Under the pieces are notes generated by a model. The model was not told the origin of the DNA and searched no databases. It was given only the letters and a program-made list of their open reading frames with translations. This document shows, in pieces, positions 38,432 through 46,150 of a stretch of DNA of 64,000 bases (its first letter is position 1; every line of letters begins with the position of its first letter). The DNA is from Neomoorella sulfitireducens. GTDB taxonomy: Bacteria > Bacillota > DSM-521 > Neomoorellales > Neomoorellaceae. The position numbers and the translations under genes were made by a program. Where the stretch lies: NCBI RefSeq assembly GCF_024733845.1, contig NZ_JANRHG010000001.1, forward strand, positions 62,001 to 126,000, read 5' to 3'.

Positions 38432-39352
38432 TTATACCTCAGTCAGTTCTAACAGTGGTGCTAAATCATTGGGACGCTCCAGTAGCTCCCGGTACAGGTC
38501 GCCGCATTCTTCCAGGCGGCGCCCGATAGTATGGATATTAAAATCTCCCGGAGTAATTTTTTTCGCCGCTACTTCTTCCCAGGTCAAGGGAGCAGAAACC
38601 GGGGCCCCGGGCAAAGGCCGCAAGCTGTAAGGAAAGGCCATGGCCCGCCCCCGCACGTTCTGTAGGTAATCAAGGTATACTTTGTCCCCACGCTTCTGGA
38701 TAAGGTGTTCGGTGGTGGCCTTCCGGGGGTAAACCTGGACAATTAGTTGCGCCAAGAACCCCACGGCCGAGGTTACTTCACGGAAAGTCCAGCGGGGATA
38801 AAGGGGGATGAAGATGTGGAGGCCCCTGGCGCCTGAAGTTTTGGGATACCCTGTTAGCCGGAATTCCTTTAATGCCTGGTTGACCAGGAGGGCGATTTCC
38901 AGCACGTCGGCAAAGGTGGTGCCTTCCGCGGGGTCGAGGTCCATGACCGCAATATCCGGGTATTCCAGGTGGCCGGCGCTGGAAAGCCAGGCGTGCATTT
39001 CGATGCAGCCCTGGTTGGCCAGCCAGGCCAGGGTCGCCTCGTTATTGCAGAGGACGTAATTGATGGTTTTATCGCCGTCGGCGTGATAGACGGGCAGGGT
39101 CACTACCCACTCCGGGGCATAGGCAGGGCATTCTTTCTGGTAAAAGGCTTCGCCCGTTATGCCGTCGGGGTAGCGCTTGAGGACCAGGGGCCGGTGCTGC
39201 AGGTAAGGCAGGATTACCGGGGCCATGTCGACGTAATAGGCGATGAGATCAAGCTTGGTCAACCCCTCCGGCCAAAAGACTTTATCCAGGTTGGTCAACC
39301 GGAATTCCTCTCCAGGCCCTTGAAGCTGTATGCAAGGACGTCCCTGGCTCAT
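38432..39352 (-). CDS. ligD: LigD polymerase domain protein (NHEJ primase-polymerase)
   Basis: The 306-aa archaeo-eukaryotic primase-type polymerase fills or extends DNA ends during end joining. It shows LTNLDKVFWPEGLTKLDLI, a YPDGI segment, VMDLDPAEGTTFADV (metal-binding DLD), and TSGARGLHIFIPL with SGxRG-H. It stands alone rather than fused to ligase. It is the first gene of the leftward pol-Uma2-ku-lig group. Confidence 0.92.
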   Translation of the reverse strand: MSQGRPCIQLQGPGEEFRLTNLDKVFWPEGLTKLDLIAYYVDMAPVILPYLQHRPLVLKRYPDGITGEAFYQKECPAYAPEWVVTLPVYHADGDKTINYVLCNNEATLAWLANQGCIEMHAWLSSAGHLEYPDIAVMDLDPAEGTTFADVLEIALLVNQALKEFRLTGYPKTSGARGLHIFIPLYPRWTFREVTSAVGFLAQLIVQVYPRKATTEHLIQKRGDKVYLDYLQNVRGRAMAFPYSLRPLPGAPVSAPLTWEEVAAKKITPGDFNIHTIGRRLEECGDLYRELLERPNDLAPLLELTEV

Positions 39353-39573
39353 TGTTAACCTCTGCCCCTCATTATTATCACCTTGCAGTTAGTTTCTCCC
39401 CCGCCGGTTAAAGCCCATACGCCGTTATCCAAGGGCTCGTTACCTTCTTACCTGACCTTTCACATGCCCTTTTATACACGGGCAGGGTACAGGAAAGGTA
39501 ATCAACGGCCGGGCAAAATGAGCCCCCTTGTAAACAACCTCCGGGTATAGTAAGATGAAGCCAGCAACCGGTT

Positions 39574-39600
39574 GTGTTAACTTTGTCAATTTATTAACAC
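39574..39600. repeat. inverted repeat upstream of the DUF401 gene
   Basis: GTGTTAA and TTAACAC are separated by 13 bases, 45 bases before the DUF401 start. In the 293-base gap between the divergent genes this is the clearest operator-like site; no regulator can be named. Confidence 0.35.
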
Positions 39601-39645
39601 CTAACTCCCGCGACGACGGGTAAAAAATCCAGGGAAGGTACCTTT

Positions 39646-40845
39646 ATGCCGGCCTTAAAACTGCTCTCCGTCTTTGCATTGATGATGGTGCTCCTCTGGC
39701 TGCGCGTCCCGCTAGCGCCGGTAATCTTTGGGAGCTCATGCCTCCTGGCCATCCTTTACCACCTTACCTCAACCGCACTTCTGGCCACCTTTTGGCAAAC
39801 CCTTACAGACCCGTCCACCATTGAATTGGAGCTTGTCCTGGTGCTGATTATGCTTTTCGAGGGTTTGCTGAAAAAGCATGGCTACCTGGAAAGGATGCTG
39901 GCCGGTTTACTTAATCTTCTTCCCAACCGCCGCCTTCTAGCGGCCACGCTGCCCGCCTTTATCGGTCTGATGCCTTCCATGGGCGGGGCATTTTTTTCCG
40001 CGCCCCTGGTCGCCCAGGCAACGGCGGATACAACCCTCTCCCCAGAAGAAAAAAGCGTTATTAATTATTATTACCGCCATATCTGGGAATACTGCCTTCC
40101 CCTTTACCCCAGCCTCTTAATCACCTCCCAGGTTTGCGAATTACCCTTAACAAAATTAATCCAGGCCCTTGCTCCTTATGGCCTGCTGGTAGCCCTGCTT
40201 GGGTGGCCTTTCCTGCGGCGTATCCCGGCAGAAAAGAACCGCCCCGGCAACGGCTCTTTACCTCGCATCAAAGAGGTGCTGCTTAACATCCTGCCTGTGC
40301 TGGTTATAGTGTTGATGGTCCTGCTCCTGCAGGTGCGGATTCTTATAGCCGTAGGGCTGGTTCTGGTAGTGCTCCTGGTGCGCCATCGCTATACCCCGCG
40401 CCAGTTCTTACATCTCTTCCGGGAAGCCGTACAGGTAAAAATTCTGGTCCTCGTCCTGGGAATTTTTTTCTTTAAACAGACGATTTTGGCAACCGGGGCT
40501 GTGGCCAGCCTTTCTTACTTCTTAGAAGCCCTGGCCGTACCAGAGTTTATCGTTTTCAGCATATTCGGCTTGCTGGTGGGCTTAATTACCGGTACGGTTT
40601 CTTATTCCATGGGCATTATTTTCCCTGTCGTGGTGGCTGCCACCGGCGGGCAGGTAAGTATGCCTCTGGCGGTATTTGTTTTTATAGCCGGATTTACCGG
40701 GGCCATGTTTACACCCATGCACCTCTGCCTGTCCCTGACGGTCGATTTCTTCCACGCCGACCTGCGGCAGGTCCTCCGGATGCTGGTGCTCCCTGAAGCA
40801 GCACTTATCGCCGTGGCCGCTACCGTATATATAATTGCTGTTTAA
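39646..40845 (+). CDS. DUF401 family integral membrane protein (predicted permease)
   Basis: The 399-aa protein has about ten membrane helices and belongs to the DUF401 family, distantly related to citrate/gluconate-type transporters of the ion transporter superfamily. Motifs include the PSMGGAFFSAPLV segment and a repeat-like SYSMGIIFPVVVA in the second half, suggesting two inverted halves each with a re-entrant Gly-rich loop. The substrate is unknown. It starts at ATG with GGGAAGGTACC upstream and is not obviously in an operon. Confidence 0.8.
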   Translation: MPALKLLSVFALMMVLLWLRVPLAPVIFGSSCLLAILYHLTSTALLATFWQTLTDPSTIELELVLVLIMLFEGLLKKHGYLERMLAGLLNLLPNRRLLAATLPAFIGLMPSMGGAFFSAPLVAQATADTTLSPEEKSVINYYYRHIWEYCLPLYPSLLITSQVCELPLTKLIQALAPYGLLVALLGWPFLRRIPAEKNRPGNGSLPRIKEVLLNILPVLVIVLMVLLLQVRILIAVGLVLVVLLVRHRYTPRQFLHLFREAVQVKILVLVLGIFFFKQTILATGAVASLSYFLEALAVPEFIVFSIFGLLVGLITGTVSYSMGIIFPVVVAATGGQVSMPLAVFVFIAGFTGAMFTPMHLCLSLTVDFFHADLRQVLRMLVLPEAALIAVAATVYIIAV

Positions 40846-41156
40846 CCGGCTGCCAGGAGTACTCAAAAACCCGCAAAAAACGCCAGCTTGTCCGGGAGAG
40901 CAGGCCGTAAAGGACGTTAAATCGTTCCAATCTTACGCGGGTTTCACCAGTTGCGGCCGATTCTGGCGTCGATGATGATCCCGGTGTACAGCCACAAGCC
41001 CCTGCCGCCGGCGACCCGGGCGAAGTTACCCGGAACATTCACCGGGACACCGGTAAAGACGGCAGCTAAGCTGGCATCCACTTTAAAGAAAAAGCGGGAA
41101 CCAATGCCTCCCCCATGGCGTCAATAAATCTAGAAAAAGACAGGGAGGTATTATCC
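40846..41156. other. 311-base gap with a relic-like open frame on the minus strand
   Basis: No intact gene. On the minus strand an open stretch at 40944-41120 encodes about 58 residues with strongly GC-biased third positions, including GVPVNVPGNFARVAGGRG and ending LYTGIIIDARIGRNW, but it has no start codon or ribosome site. It looks like the tail of a decayed gene whose identity I do not recognise. Confidence 0.4.
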
Positions 41157-43466
41157 TTGCTCCAGCTTTTAAAACCAGTTAAACCCCTGACCCTGGCAGT
41201 TTTATTTTGCCTGCTGGCAGGGCTCTTTCCCGGTGTTGCCCCTGCCGGCACAGAAGGAATCCCTATTTTTGTCAACGGCCAGGAACTAAACCTGGATGAG
41301 CCGGCCATAATCCAGGACGGCCATGTCCTGGCCCCTGTCCGGGCCCTGGCTGAAGCTCTCCAGGCTACGGTAACATGGAACGAAGGGACCAGAGAGGTAA
41401 TCATCACAGGGCCGCAAATGACCCTTAAGATGGTCGCCGGCAGCAGGGACGTATACAGGAATAAGGAACGGTTGTCCCTGGCCGTACCTGTCCAGATACG
41501 TAACGGCCGTGTCTTGGCTCCGGTACGCTTCCTGGCGGAATCCCTGGGCGCCGAAGTATCCTGGAATGCTATAACTCTGACGATAGCCATTACTATCCCC
41601 TCACCCCCAGTGGCAGAGCGGGTGTACGCCGCGCCTATCCCGGCCAGGTTGGCTTTCACCAGTGGAGGTATCCTTTATCTCCTGGAAGGTAGCCAGGACG
41701 GGGCCGCACCGGTACAGGTAACTAAAGAAGACACCGTGGCAACCATCCTGGGCTGGTCCCACGACGGCAGGTGGCTGGCCTACCTGTTACGGGAAAAGCA
41801 GGAAGATGAGGCCGCCAGGCCCTACCTCTGGGTGGTCAGGGCCGACGGGAGCGACGCCCTCCAGGTTGACCCGCGACCGGTGCTGGTCGATGCCGCCTGG
41901 TCACCGGTCGCCAATATCCTGGCTTACAGCACCCAGGGCCCCGGGGGAGGCTACGCCCCGGATATGAACTTGAAGCTGGCCGCCATTAAAGACGACGGCG
42001 TGCAGATTACGGCTCTGCTACCAGACGGAAGCGAAGTAGTGGAAGACTTCGCCTGGACGCCGGACGGCCAGGCCCTGGCCGTATCCCTGCCGCGCACTGA
42101 AGATCAGCCCCTGCGCATTGACCGCCTGACCCTGGCGGGCGGGCGCCATAATTTGCTTACCCTGGGTGAGGCCGGGACAGCGGTGGACGAAATTTATTTC
42201 AGCTATGCCACAGGGTTAACGTGGTCTCCCAACGGCCGCTACCTGGCTTACTACCTGCACTTCAACGCAGCATCCCTCTCCGCCGACGGTGTGCCCTTTG
42301 AGGTGCTGGACTTAGACAATCCCGGCCGTTCCCTTAATCTTGGTACCTGCCTGCCCAACCGCCGATGGCTGGCCTGGTCCCCGGACGGAAACAAATTGGC
42401 CTTCATCCACGGCAGCGGCCGGGAAGCGACGACCAACAAGCACCTGGGTATTGTCACCCTGCCGGAGGGCCAGATCGACTATTATGACCAACCCGGCCTC
42501 GTGGATAGCCAGCCCCTGTGGCTGCCCGCCCCGGACGATGGCGTTCTCATCTGCCGCGGTCTGGAAACGACAAGCCGGGAAAACCAGCAGCCCGGCGTAC
42601 TGGTAAGGCATCAGCGCATCTGGCTGGCGGAAAACGGCGGCCAGGCACGCCCCCTGACCACCGGCGACCCCGGTACAGCAGACTATTATCCCTCCGTCTC
42701 CCCGGACGGGCGGGACCTCTATTTCCTGCGCCTGGAAAGCACCAACAGCTGTTCCCTGTACCGGCAGCCCCTGGACGGCGGGCCGGCGGTGGAGCTGGTA
42801 CGAAACTTAGGCGGCACAGCCGGCTACTACGGCAATTACTACCCGGCCTGGATAAGCATCTATTACCCGGCTAAAAAAATAAAGGCCACCGGCAAGCTGG
42901 TGGTCGGCAACGTTGAAGGTTGTCACTTTGAACTGGAAACCGGCGAAGGCCGCCTGGTGCTTCTGCCGGAGGAAGGCTCCACGGGTGTTGCTAAAGACCT
43001 GGAAAAATACGCCGGTCAGGTGGTTATGGTTATCGGCACCCTCACCAACGAGCCTAATATTTACATGCGGGGGGCCATCATGCGGGTAAACTCGGTCATG
43101 CCGGTACAATCCCCCACCCCGGCGAATAACAACGAGGAAAACCTCGTTGCCGGCATCGACTCCTTCACTATCGCCCCACCTGACCTGGTAATCAAGGGGA
43201 AAAAACTGGCCCGGGTGGAAATCTGGGCCGTACCCACCGGGACGGGGGTAACCGAAAAGGATTATACCCTCCTCGGCCAGGCCACCAAGCAAGTTGAAAC
43301 TGGCGGTCAGCAGGTCTGGACCTTTACCATCCCCCGGACAACTATCATGGCTACTGAAATTTTTGCCAGGGGTTATAACGAACAGGGGCGTGAGGCCGGC
43401 AGGATTTCCTTGCCTGTCACAGGCGTAACCGCTCTCAATGAAGCTCTGGGAACAATGGATAATTAA
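41157..43466 (+). CDS. exported copper-amine-oxidase-N / beta-propeller protein
   Basis: The 769-aa protein has a signal peptide (about 1-30) and two copper amine oxidase N-terminal-type repeats (about 34-150; note GHVLAPVRALAEALQ and GRVLAPVRFLAESLG), a domain that in Firmicutes usually marks cell-surface proteins and not amine oxidation. A TolB-like propeller follows (about 170-590) with repeated W-S-P/H-D/N-G-R blades such as GWSHDGRWLAYL, TWSPNGRYLAYY and AWSPDGNKLAFI. The C-terminal part (590-769) holds an OB-like and an Ig-like beta domain. Start at TTG 41157 seven bases after GGAGGT; the earlier ATG lacks a site and would delay the signal peptide. Confidence 0.82.
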   Translation: MLQLLKPVKPLTLAVLFCLLAGLFPGVAPAGTEGIPIFVNGQELNLDEPAIIQDGHVLAPVRALAEALQATVTWNEGTREVIITGPQMTLKMVAGSRDVYRNKERLSLAVPVQIRNGRVLAPVRFLAESLGAEVSWNAITLTIAITIPSPPVAERVYAAPIPARLAFTSGGILYLLEGSQDGAAPVQVTKEDTVATILGWSHDGRWLAYLLREKQEDEAARPYLWVVRADGSDALQVDPRPVLVDAAWSPVANILAYSTQGPGGGYAPDMNLKLAAIKDDGVQITALLPDGSEVVEDFAWTPDGQALAVSLPRTEDQPLRIDRLTLAGGRHNLLTLGEAGTAVDEIYFSYATGLTWSPNGRYLAYYLHFNAASLSADGVPFEVLDLDNPGRSLNLGTCLPNRRWLAWSPDGNKLAFIHGSGREATTNKHLGIVTLPEGQIDYYDQPGLVDSQPLWLPAPDDGVLICRGLETTSRENQQPGVLVRHQRIWLAENGGQARPLTTGDPGTADYYPSVSPDGRDLYFLRLESTNSCSLYRQPLDGGPAVELVRNLGGTAGYYGNYYPAWISIYYPAKKIKATGKLVVGNVEGCHFELETGEGRLVLLPEEGSTGVAKDLEKYAGQVVMVIGTLTNEPNIYMRGAIMRVNSVMPVQSPTPANNNEENLVAGIDSFTIAPPDLVIKGKKLARVEIWAVPTGTGVTEKDYTLLGQATKQVETGGQQVWTFTIPRTTIMATEIFARGYNEQGREAGRISLPVTGVTALNEALGTMDN

Positions 43467-43518
43467 ACCCTTATACCCGCCGGAGGCTACCGGCTAAAAA
43501 CAATATGTTAACCAGTGG

Positions 43519-43566
43519 AAGCTAAAAGCTATAGTTCCGGTTAACCGGGGCTATAGCTTTTAGCTT
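43519..43566 (+). terminator. terminator after the beta-propeller gene
   Basis: A 16-bp perfect stem AAGCTAAAAGCTATAG and complement encloses a 16-base loop, 50 bases past the stop. It ends TTTTAGCTT; the T tract lies within the stem, so it could act in both directions. Confidence 0.65.
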
Positions 43567-43708
43567 AAAGACCGGACTCTTCAAACCACACCACTCTTTG
43601 AGGCCAGGGAGTTTTCTGTTAGCGGTTTGTTTAACTAAATTAAAGCCGGTGTTTCAAGTGCAGTCTTGTTAGACGGCAGGGCCGGCCGCAGGTAATATTA
43701 TCCACCGC

Positions 43709-43737
43709 TTGACAAGTGTAATACAAAGGGTTATATT
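43709..43737 (+). promoter_or_regulatory. promoter of sdpRI
   Basis: TTGACA (43709-43714), 17-base spacer, TATATT (43732-43737): a near-consensus sigma-A promoter. Confidence 0.85.
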
Positions 43738-43745
43738 ATAGTCAA

Positions 43746-43766
43746 TTAGATATTCGTCTAAATATC
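43746..43766. promoter_or_regulatory. ArsR/SdpR-type operator at the transcription start
   Basis: Nested inverted repeats, TTAGA-N6-TCTAA (43746-43761) and GATATT-N6-AATATC (43749-43766), sit about at +1 of the sdpRI promoter, the expected place for an autorepressor of the ArsR family. Confidence 0.6.
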
Positions 43767-43789
43767 CGGAAGGGTAAAGGTGAAAGGTG

Positions 43790-44101
43790 ATGGGGTTGAA
43801 TAACCTCTTTAAAGCCCTTGGCGACGGCACCCGCCGGGAAATCCTGCGCCGGCTGGCCAAGGGAGATATGGCCGCCGGGGAGATCGCCGCAGCCTTCAAC
43901 CTGTCATGGCCGACTATCTCCCACCACCTCCATGTCCTAAAAGAAACGGGGCTCGTCCAGGTTGAGAAAAAGGGCCAGTACGTTATCTATTCCCTGAACA
44001 CTACTGTTTTCCAGGACATTGCGGGTTGGTTGTTTGAAATGCTGGGGATAATAACGGAAAACCATCCCGACGGAAAAGGAGGCGTTAAGGATGGACAATA
44101 A
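43790..44101 (+). CDS. sdpR: ArsR-family autorepressor (SdpR-like)
   Basis: The 103-aa winged helix protein shows FKALGDGTRREILRRLAKGDM, IAAAFNLSWPTISHHLHVLKETGLV and YVIYSLNTTVFQD, the pattern of SdpR and relatives; no metal-binding Cys motif of metal-sensing ArsR proteins is present. It overlaps sdpI by 11 bases. In B. subtilis SdpR is held at the membrane by SdpI when the SdpC toxin is bound, relieving repression; a similar loop is plausible here. ATG 43790 is preferred over the adjacent GTG. Confidence 0.88.
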   Translation: MGLNNLFKALGDGTRREILRRLAKGDMAAGEIAAAFNLSWPTISHHLHVLKETGLVQVEKKGQYVIYSLNTTVFQDIAGWLFEMLGIITENHPDGKGGVKDGQ

Positions 44102-44762
44102 ATACCGCGTTAGCAAGGAAATGATCAGGCGCGACTGGCCCGCCCTGGTAGTCCTGGTGGCCATGTTCCTCGCCGGTTTCATACTTTACCCCCGCCTGCC
44201 GGAACTGGTCCCGGCCCACTGGAACATACGGGGCGAAATCGATAATTACTTCAACCGCTTCTGGGGCGCCTTCGCCCTGCCCCTGATGACCGGCGGTATT
44301 TACCTGCTCCTGCTTTTCGTCCCTTACCTTGATCCACGGCGGGAAAACTACCCCCGTTTTGACCGGGCCTACCAGATGGTACGGGTGGGAATGGTCCTCT
44401 TTATGGGAATAATTTATGCCACCACCCTGGTGGTGGCCCTGGGCGGCCCGGCCAACCTGGTCGCAAAGGTTGTACCCCTGGCGGTAGGGCTCCTCTTTAT
44501 CCTCATCGGCAACTACCTGCCCCAGGCGCGTCACAATTACTTTTTCGGTGTCCGTACCCCCTGGACCCTGGCCAACGAGGAAGTATGGCGGCGCACCCAC
44601 CGCTTTTCCGGTTATGCGTTTATCCTGGGCGGGATCGCCTTTATCATCGCGGCTTTCCTGCCGCCGCCGATCAACTTTATCCTGCCCATGGCTTGCATCT
44701 TTATAGCCACCGGTAGCGCTATGGTTTATTCTTTCCTGGCCTTCCGCAGGGTCTCGCGGTAG
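44091..44762 (+). CDS. sdpI: SdpI-like immunity/signal membrane protein (DUF1648)
   Basis: The 223-aa membrane protein has an N-terminal DUF1648 region (YPRLPELVPAHWNIRGEIDNY) and a C-terminal SdpI domain (IGNYLPQARHNYFFGVRTPWTL, EEVWRRTHRFSGY), with about six helices. In B. subtilis SdpI gives immunity to the SdpC toxin and sequesters SdpR. No sdpA, sdpB or sdpC homologue is in this window, so it may sense or resist a peptide made by other bacteria. Confidence 0.88.
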   Translation: MDNKYRVSKEMIRRDWPALVVLVAMFLAGFILYPRLPELVPAHWNIRGEIDNYFNRFWGAFALPLMTGGIYLLLLFVPYLDPRRENYPRFDRAYQMVRVGMVLFMGIIYATTLVVALGGPANLVAKVVPLAVGLLFILIGNYLPQARHNYFFGVRTPWTLANEEVWRRTHRFSGYAFILGGIAFIIAAFLPPPINFILPMACIFIATGSAMVYSFLAFRRVSR

Positions 44763-44816
44763 GGGCTTGCCGTGGCCGGTTAAGCCCAAGTTAATACCCC
44801 TCCCGGAGACAAAAAG

Positions 44817-44847
44817 AAACACTCGTTCCATGAAACGAGTGTTTTTG
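44817..44847 (+). terminator. intrinsic terminator of sdpRI
   Basis: An 11-bp stem AAACACTCGTT/AACGAGTGTTT with a 6-base loop is followed by TTT, 55 bases after sdpI. Confidence 0.8.
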
Positions 44848-44873
44848 CTGCTGCACCGGCCGGTCTCCCCCTT

Positions 44874-45068
44874 TTAGCTACACTGATTTTGCTGCAGGTC
44901 GCAGGTCAACAAGGTCTCCGAGGCTTCATCAGCCATAACTACCAGGCCGTCCTCCCGAACGACGATCAGGCTGTTCTCCAGGCTTACCATGCCCACGTTG
45001 CTGCCCACGGCGTTGGCCAGGAGGACGTAACAGCGGTTCTCTACCGCCCTGGCGATGGGCAGGAGGGA
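44874..45068 (-). pseudogene. C-terminal remnant of a carbon-nitrogen hydrolase
   Basis: On the minus strand, in frame to a TAA at 44874, about 64 codons read LLPIARAVENRCYVLLANAVG, then SLIVVREDGLVV and EASETLLTCDL. This is the C-terminal part of a nitrilase-superfamily enzyme, in which a RARAVEN-type helix and N-xxG strand are standard. No start codon, Cys nucleophile or N-terminal half is present; an in-frame TGA lies just upstream inside the PIN gene. The 5' part is not elsewhere in the window. Confidence 0.7.
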
Positions 45069-45070
45069 TG

Positions 45071-45571
45071 CTACTCCACATCAGCAGGTTGCCATAGGGT
45101 TATTTCTCTTACCCCGACAAATACCAGGTCATTGGAAGCCAGATTCCAACATTTATATTCCTGACAGGCCGCCAAGAGGATAGAATCATTCGTCATAAGT
45201 CCGTATTGCTGTTGCCAGGTCAACGCCTGGTAGCACAAGTCCTGGGTAAGGGGTACAATGTTGATATTCATAGCGGGAATTTTTTTTACCTGCTCAGCGT
45301 AAGTAGCGAGCCTTGTAATTATTTCCGGTTTACCCTTCAGCTTTTTGGCTAAATTTCCCGGGGTAACCAGCCCTCTGGTTACCGCTTCCAGCATCATTAA
45401 ACGATGCATGGTTTCCAGCAGAATATTAGTTGTCGTAAAACCCACGATTTCTTCTCTTTCACAGCGCTCCAGGAAAGAACTGCAGTCCTCCGACACCCCG
45501 CTGAAGTGATAAATAAAAATGTTGGCATCAACGAAAATCTGGCTGCCGGCGGGCAACTCGTCAAACCTCAA
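45071..45571 (-). CDS. PIN-domain ribonuclease toxin (VapC-like)
   Basis: The 166-aa protein has the PIN fold with acidic residues in IFVDANIFIYH near the N terminus, ILLETMHRL in the middle and TNDSILLAACQEY and LASNDLVF toward the C terminus, enough for a metal-dependent RNase. It overlaps the upstream antitoxin gene by 11 bases. It is longer than the typical 130-aa VapC. Its 3' end abuts the hydrolase remnant, which suggests the pair inserted there. Confidence 0.85.
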   Translation of the reverse strand: MRFDELPAGSQIFVDANIFIYHFSGVSEDCSSFLERCEREEIVGFTTTNILLETMHRLMMLEAVTRGLVTPGNLAKKLKGKPEIITRLATYAEQVKKIPAMNINIVPLTQDLCYQALTWQQQYGLMTNDSILLAACQEYKCWNLASNDLVFVGVREITLWQPADVE

Positions 45572-45803
45572 AAAAGTCTTCCTCCTCCAGGATCTTTTTT
45601 ACCACTTCAACCCGGGATGGTATACTGCCTCTCGTCGTCTTAACTATAGAAGTTTCTCCGTCTCCTGTTCCTTTTTTACCGTAAAGGTATTGCTCCAGCG
45701 CCTCTTCAATTATATCATTGAGATGTTTTCTTTCATTTTTTGCTACCAATTTAGCCCTGTAAAGAAGCCGGGGATTAATAGCCGTACCTACTTTTTGTCG
45801 CAT
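45561..45803 (-). CDS. ribbon-helix-helix-type antitoxin
   Basis: The 80-aa partner starts MRQKVGTAINPRLLYRAKLVA, with a predicted strand then two helices (NERKHLNDIIEEALEQYL), matching a ribbon-helix-helix DNA-binding antitoxin, and ends in an acidic C-terminal segment likely to wrap the toxin. I choose the ATG at 45803 with GGGGTG upstream; the frame is open for 16 more codons without similarity. Confidence 0.75.
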   Translation of the reverse strand: MRQKVGTAINPRLLYRAKLVAKNERKHLNDIIEEALEQYLYGKKGTGDGETSIVKTTRGSIPSRVEVVKKILEEEDFFEV

Positions 45804-46150
45804 ATTTTTCACCCCGCTTAAATTATAAAATCCTGGCAACCGGCATGTCAAGATTACGTCTAGATAACCTCGAAAACCAGCATCAAATTTCCCGGGGGCA
45901 GGCGCGGGATACTGCCGGCCAGATACGAGGCATCCGGCTCACTGCTGGCCGGTGACGCCGGCAGGGACAAAAAGGGTACAGAAAAAGGCCACGTCCTTCT
46001 GGATAGGTGGCCCCCATGGTCCTTCAGGCCTGCAATGGGTGAGTCCCGCGCCAGTTGAGGAGGATTGGATCTGAAACGGCCTTGTTACAACATTTTAATA
46101 CCGCCCTGGGCAGGGCCTCACCCTTGCATCTGGCTCCCGGATGGTTTTGC
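45804..46150. other. 347-base gap; no gene, several stem-loops
   Basis: No frame with a start and a ribosome site is convincing. Competing stems occur at 45912-45964 (CTGCCGGC with GCCGGCAG, and an inner CCGGCCAG with CTGGCCGG), besides the terminator described separately. Confidence 0.6.
45981..46013 (-). terminator. intrinsic terminator of the SLH-domain gene
   Basis: On the minus strand GGCCAC and GTGGCC form a stem with a 14-base loop, followed by TTTTTC, about 140 bases after the gene's stop. Confidence 0.65.

Noticed and set aside
41066-41659. Minus-strand frame over the start of the beta-propeller gene
   Set aside because: It is the antisense shadow of a clearly coding signal peptide and surface domain.
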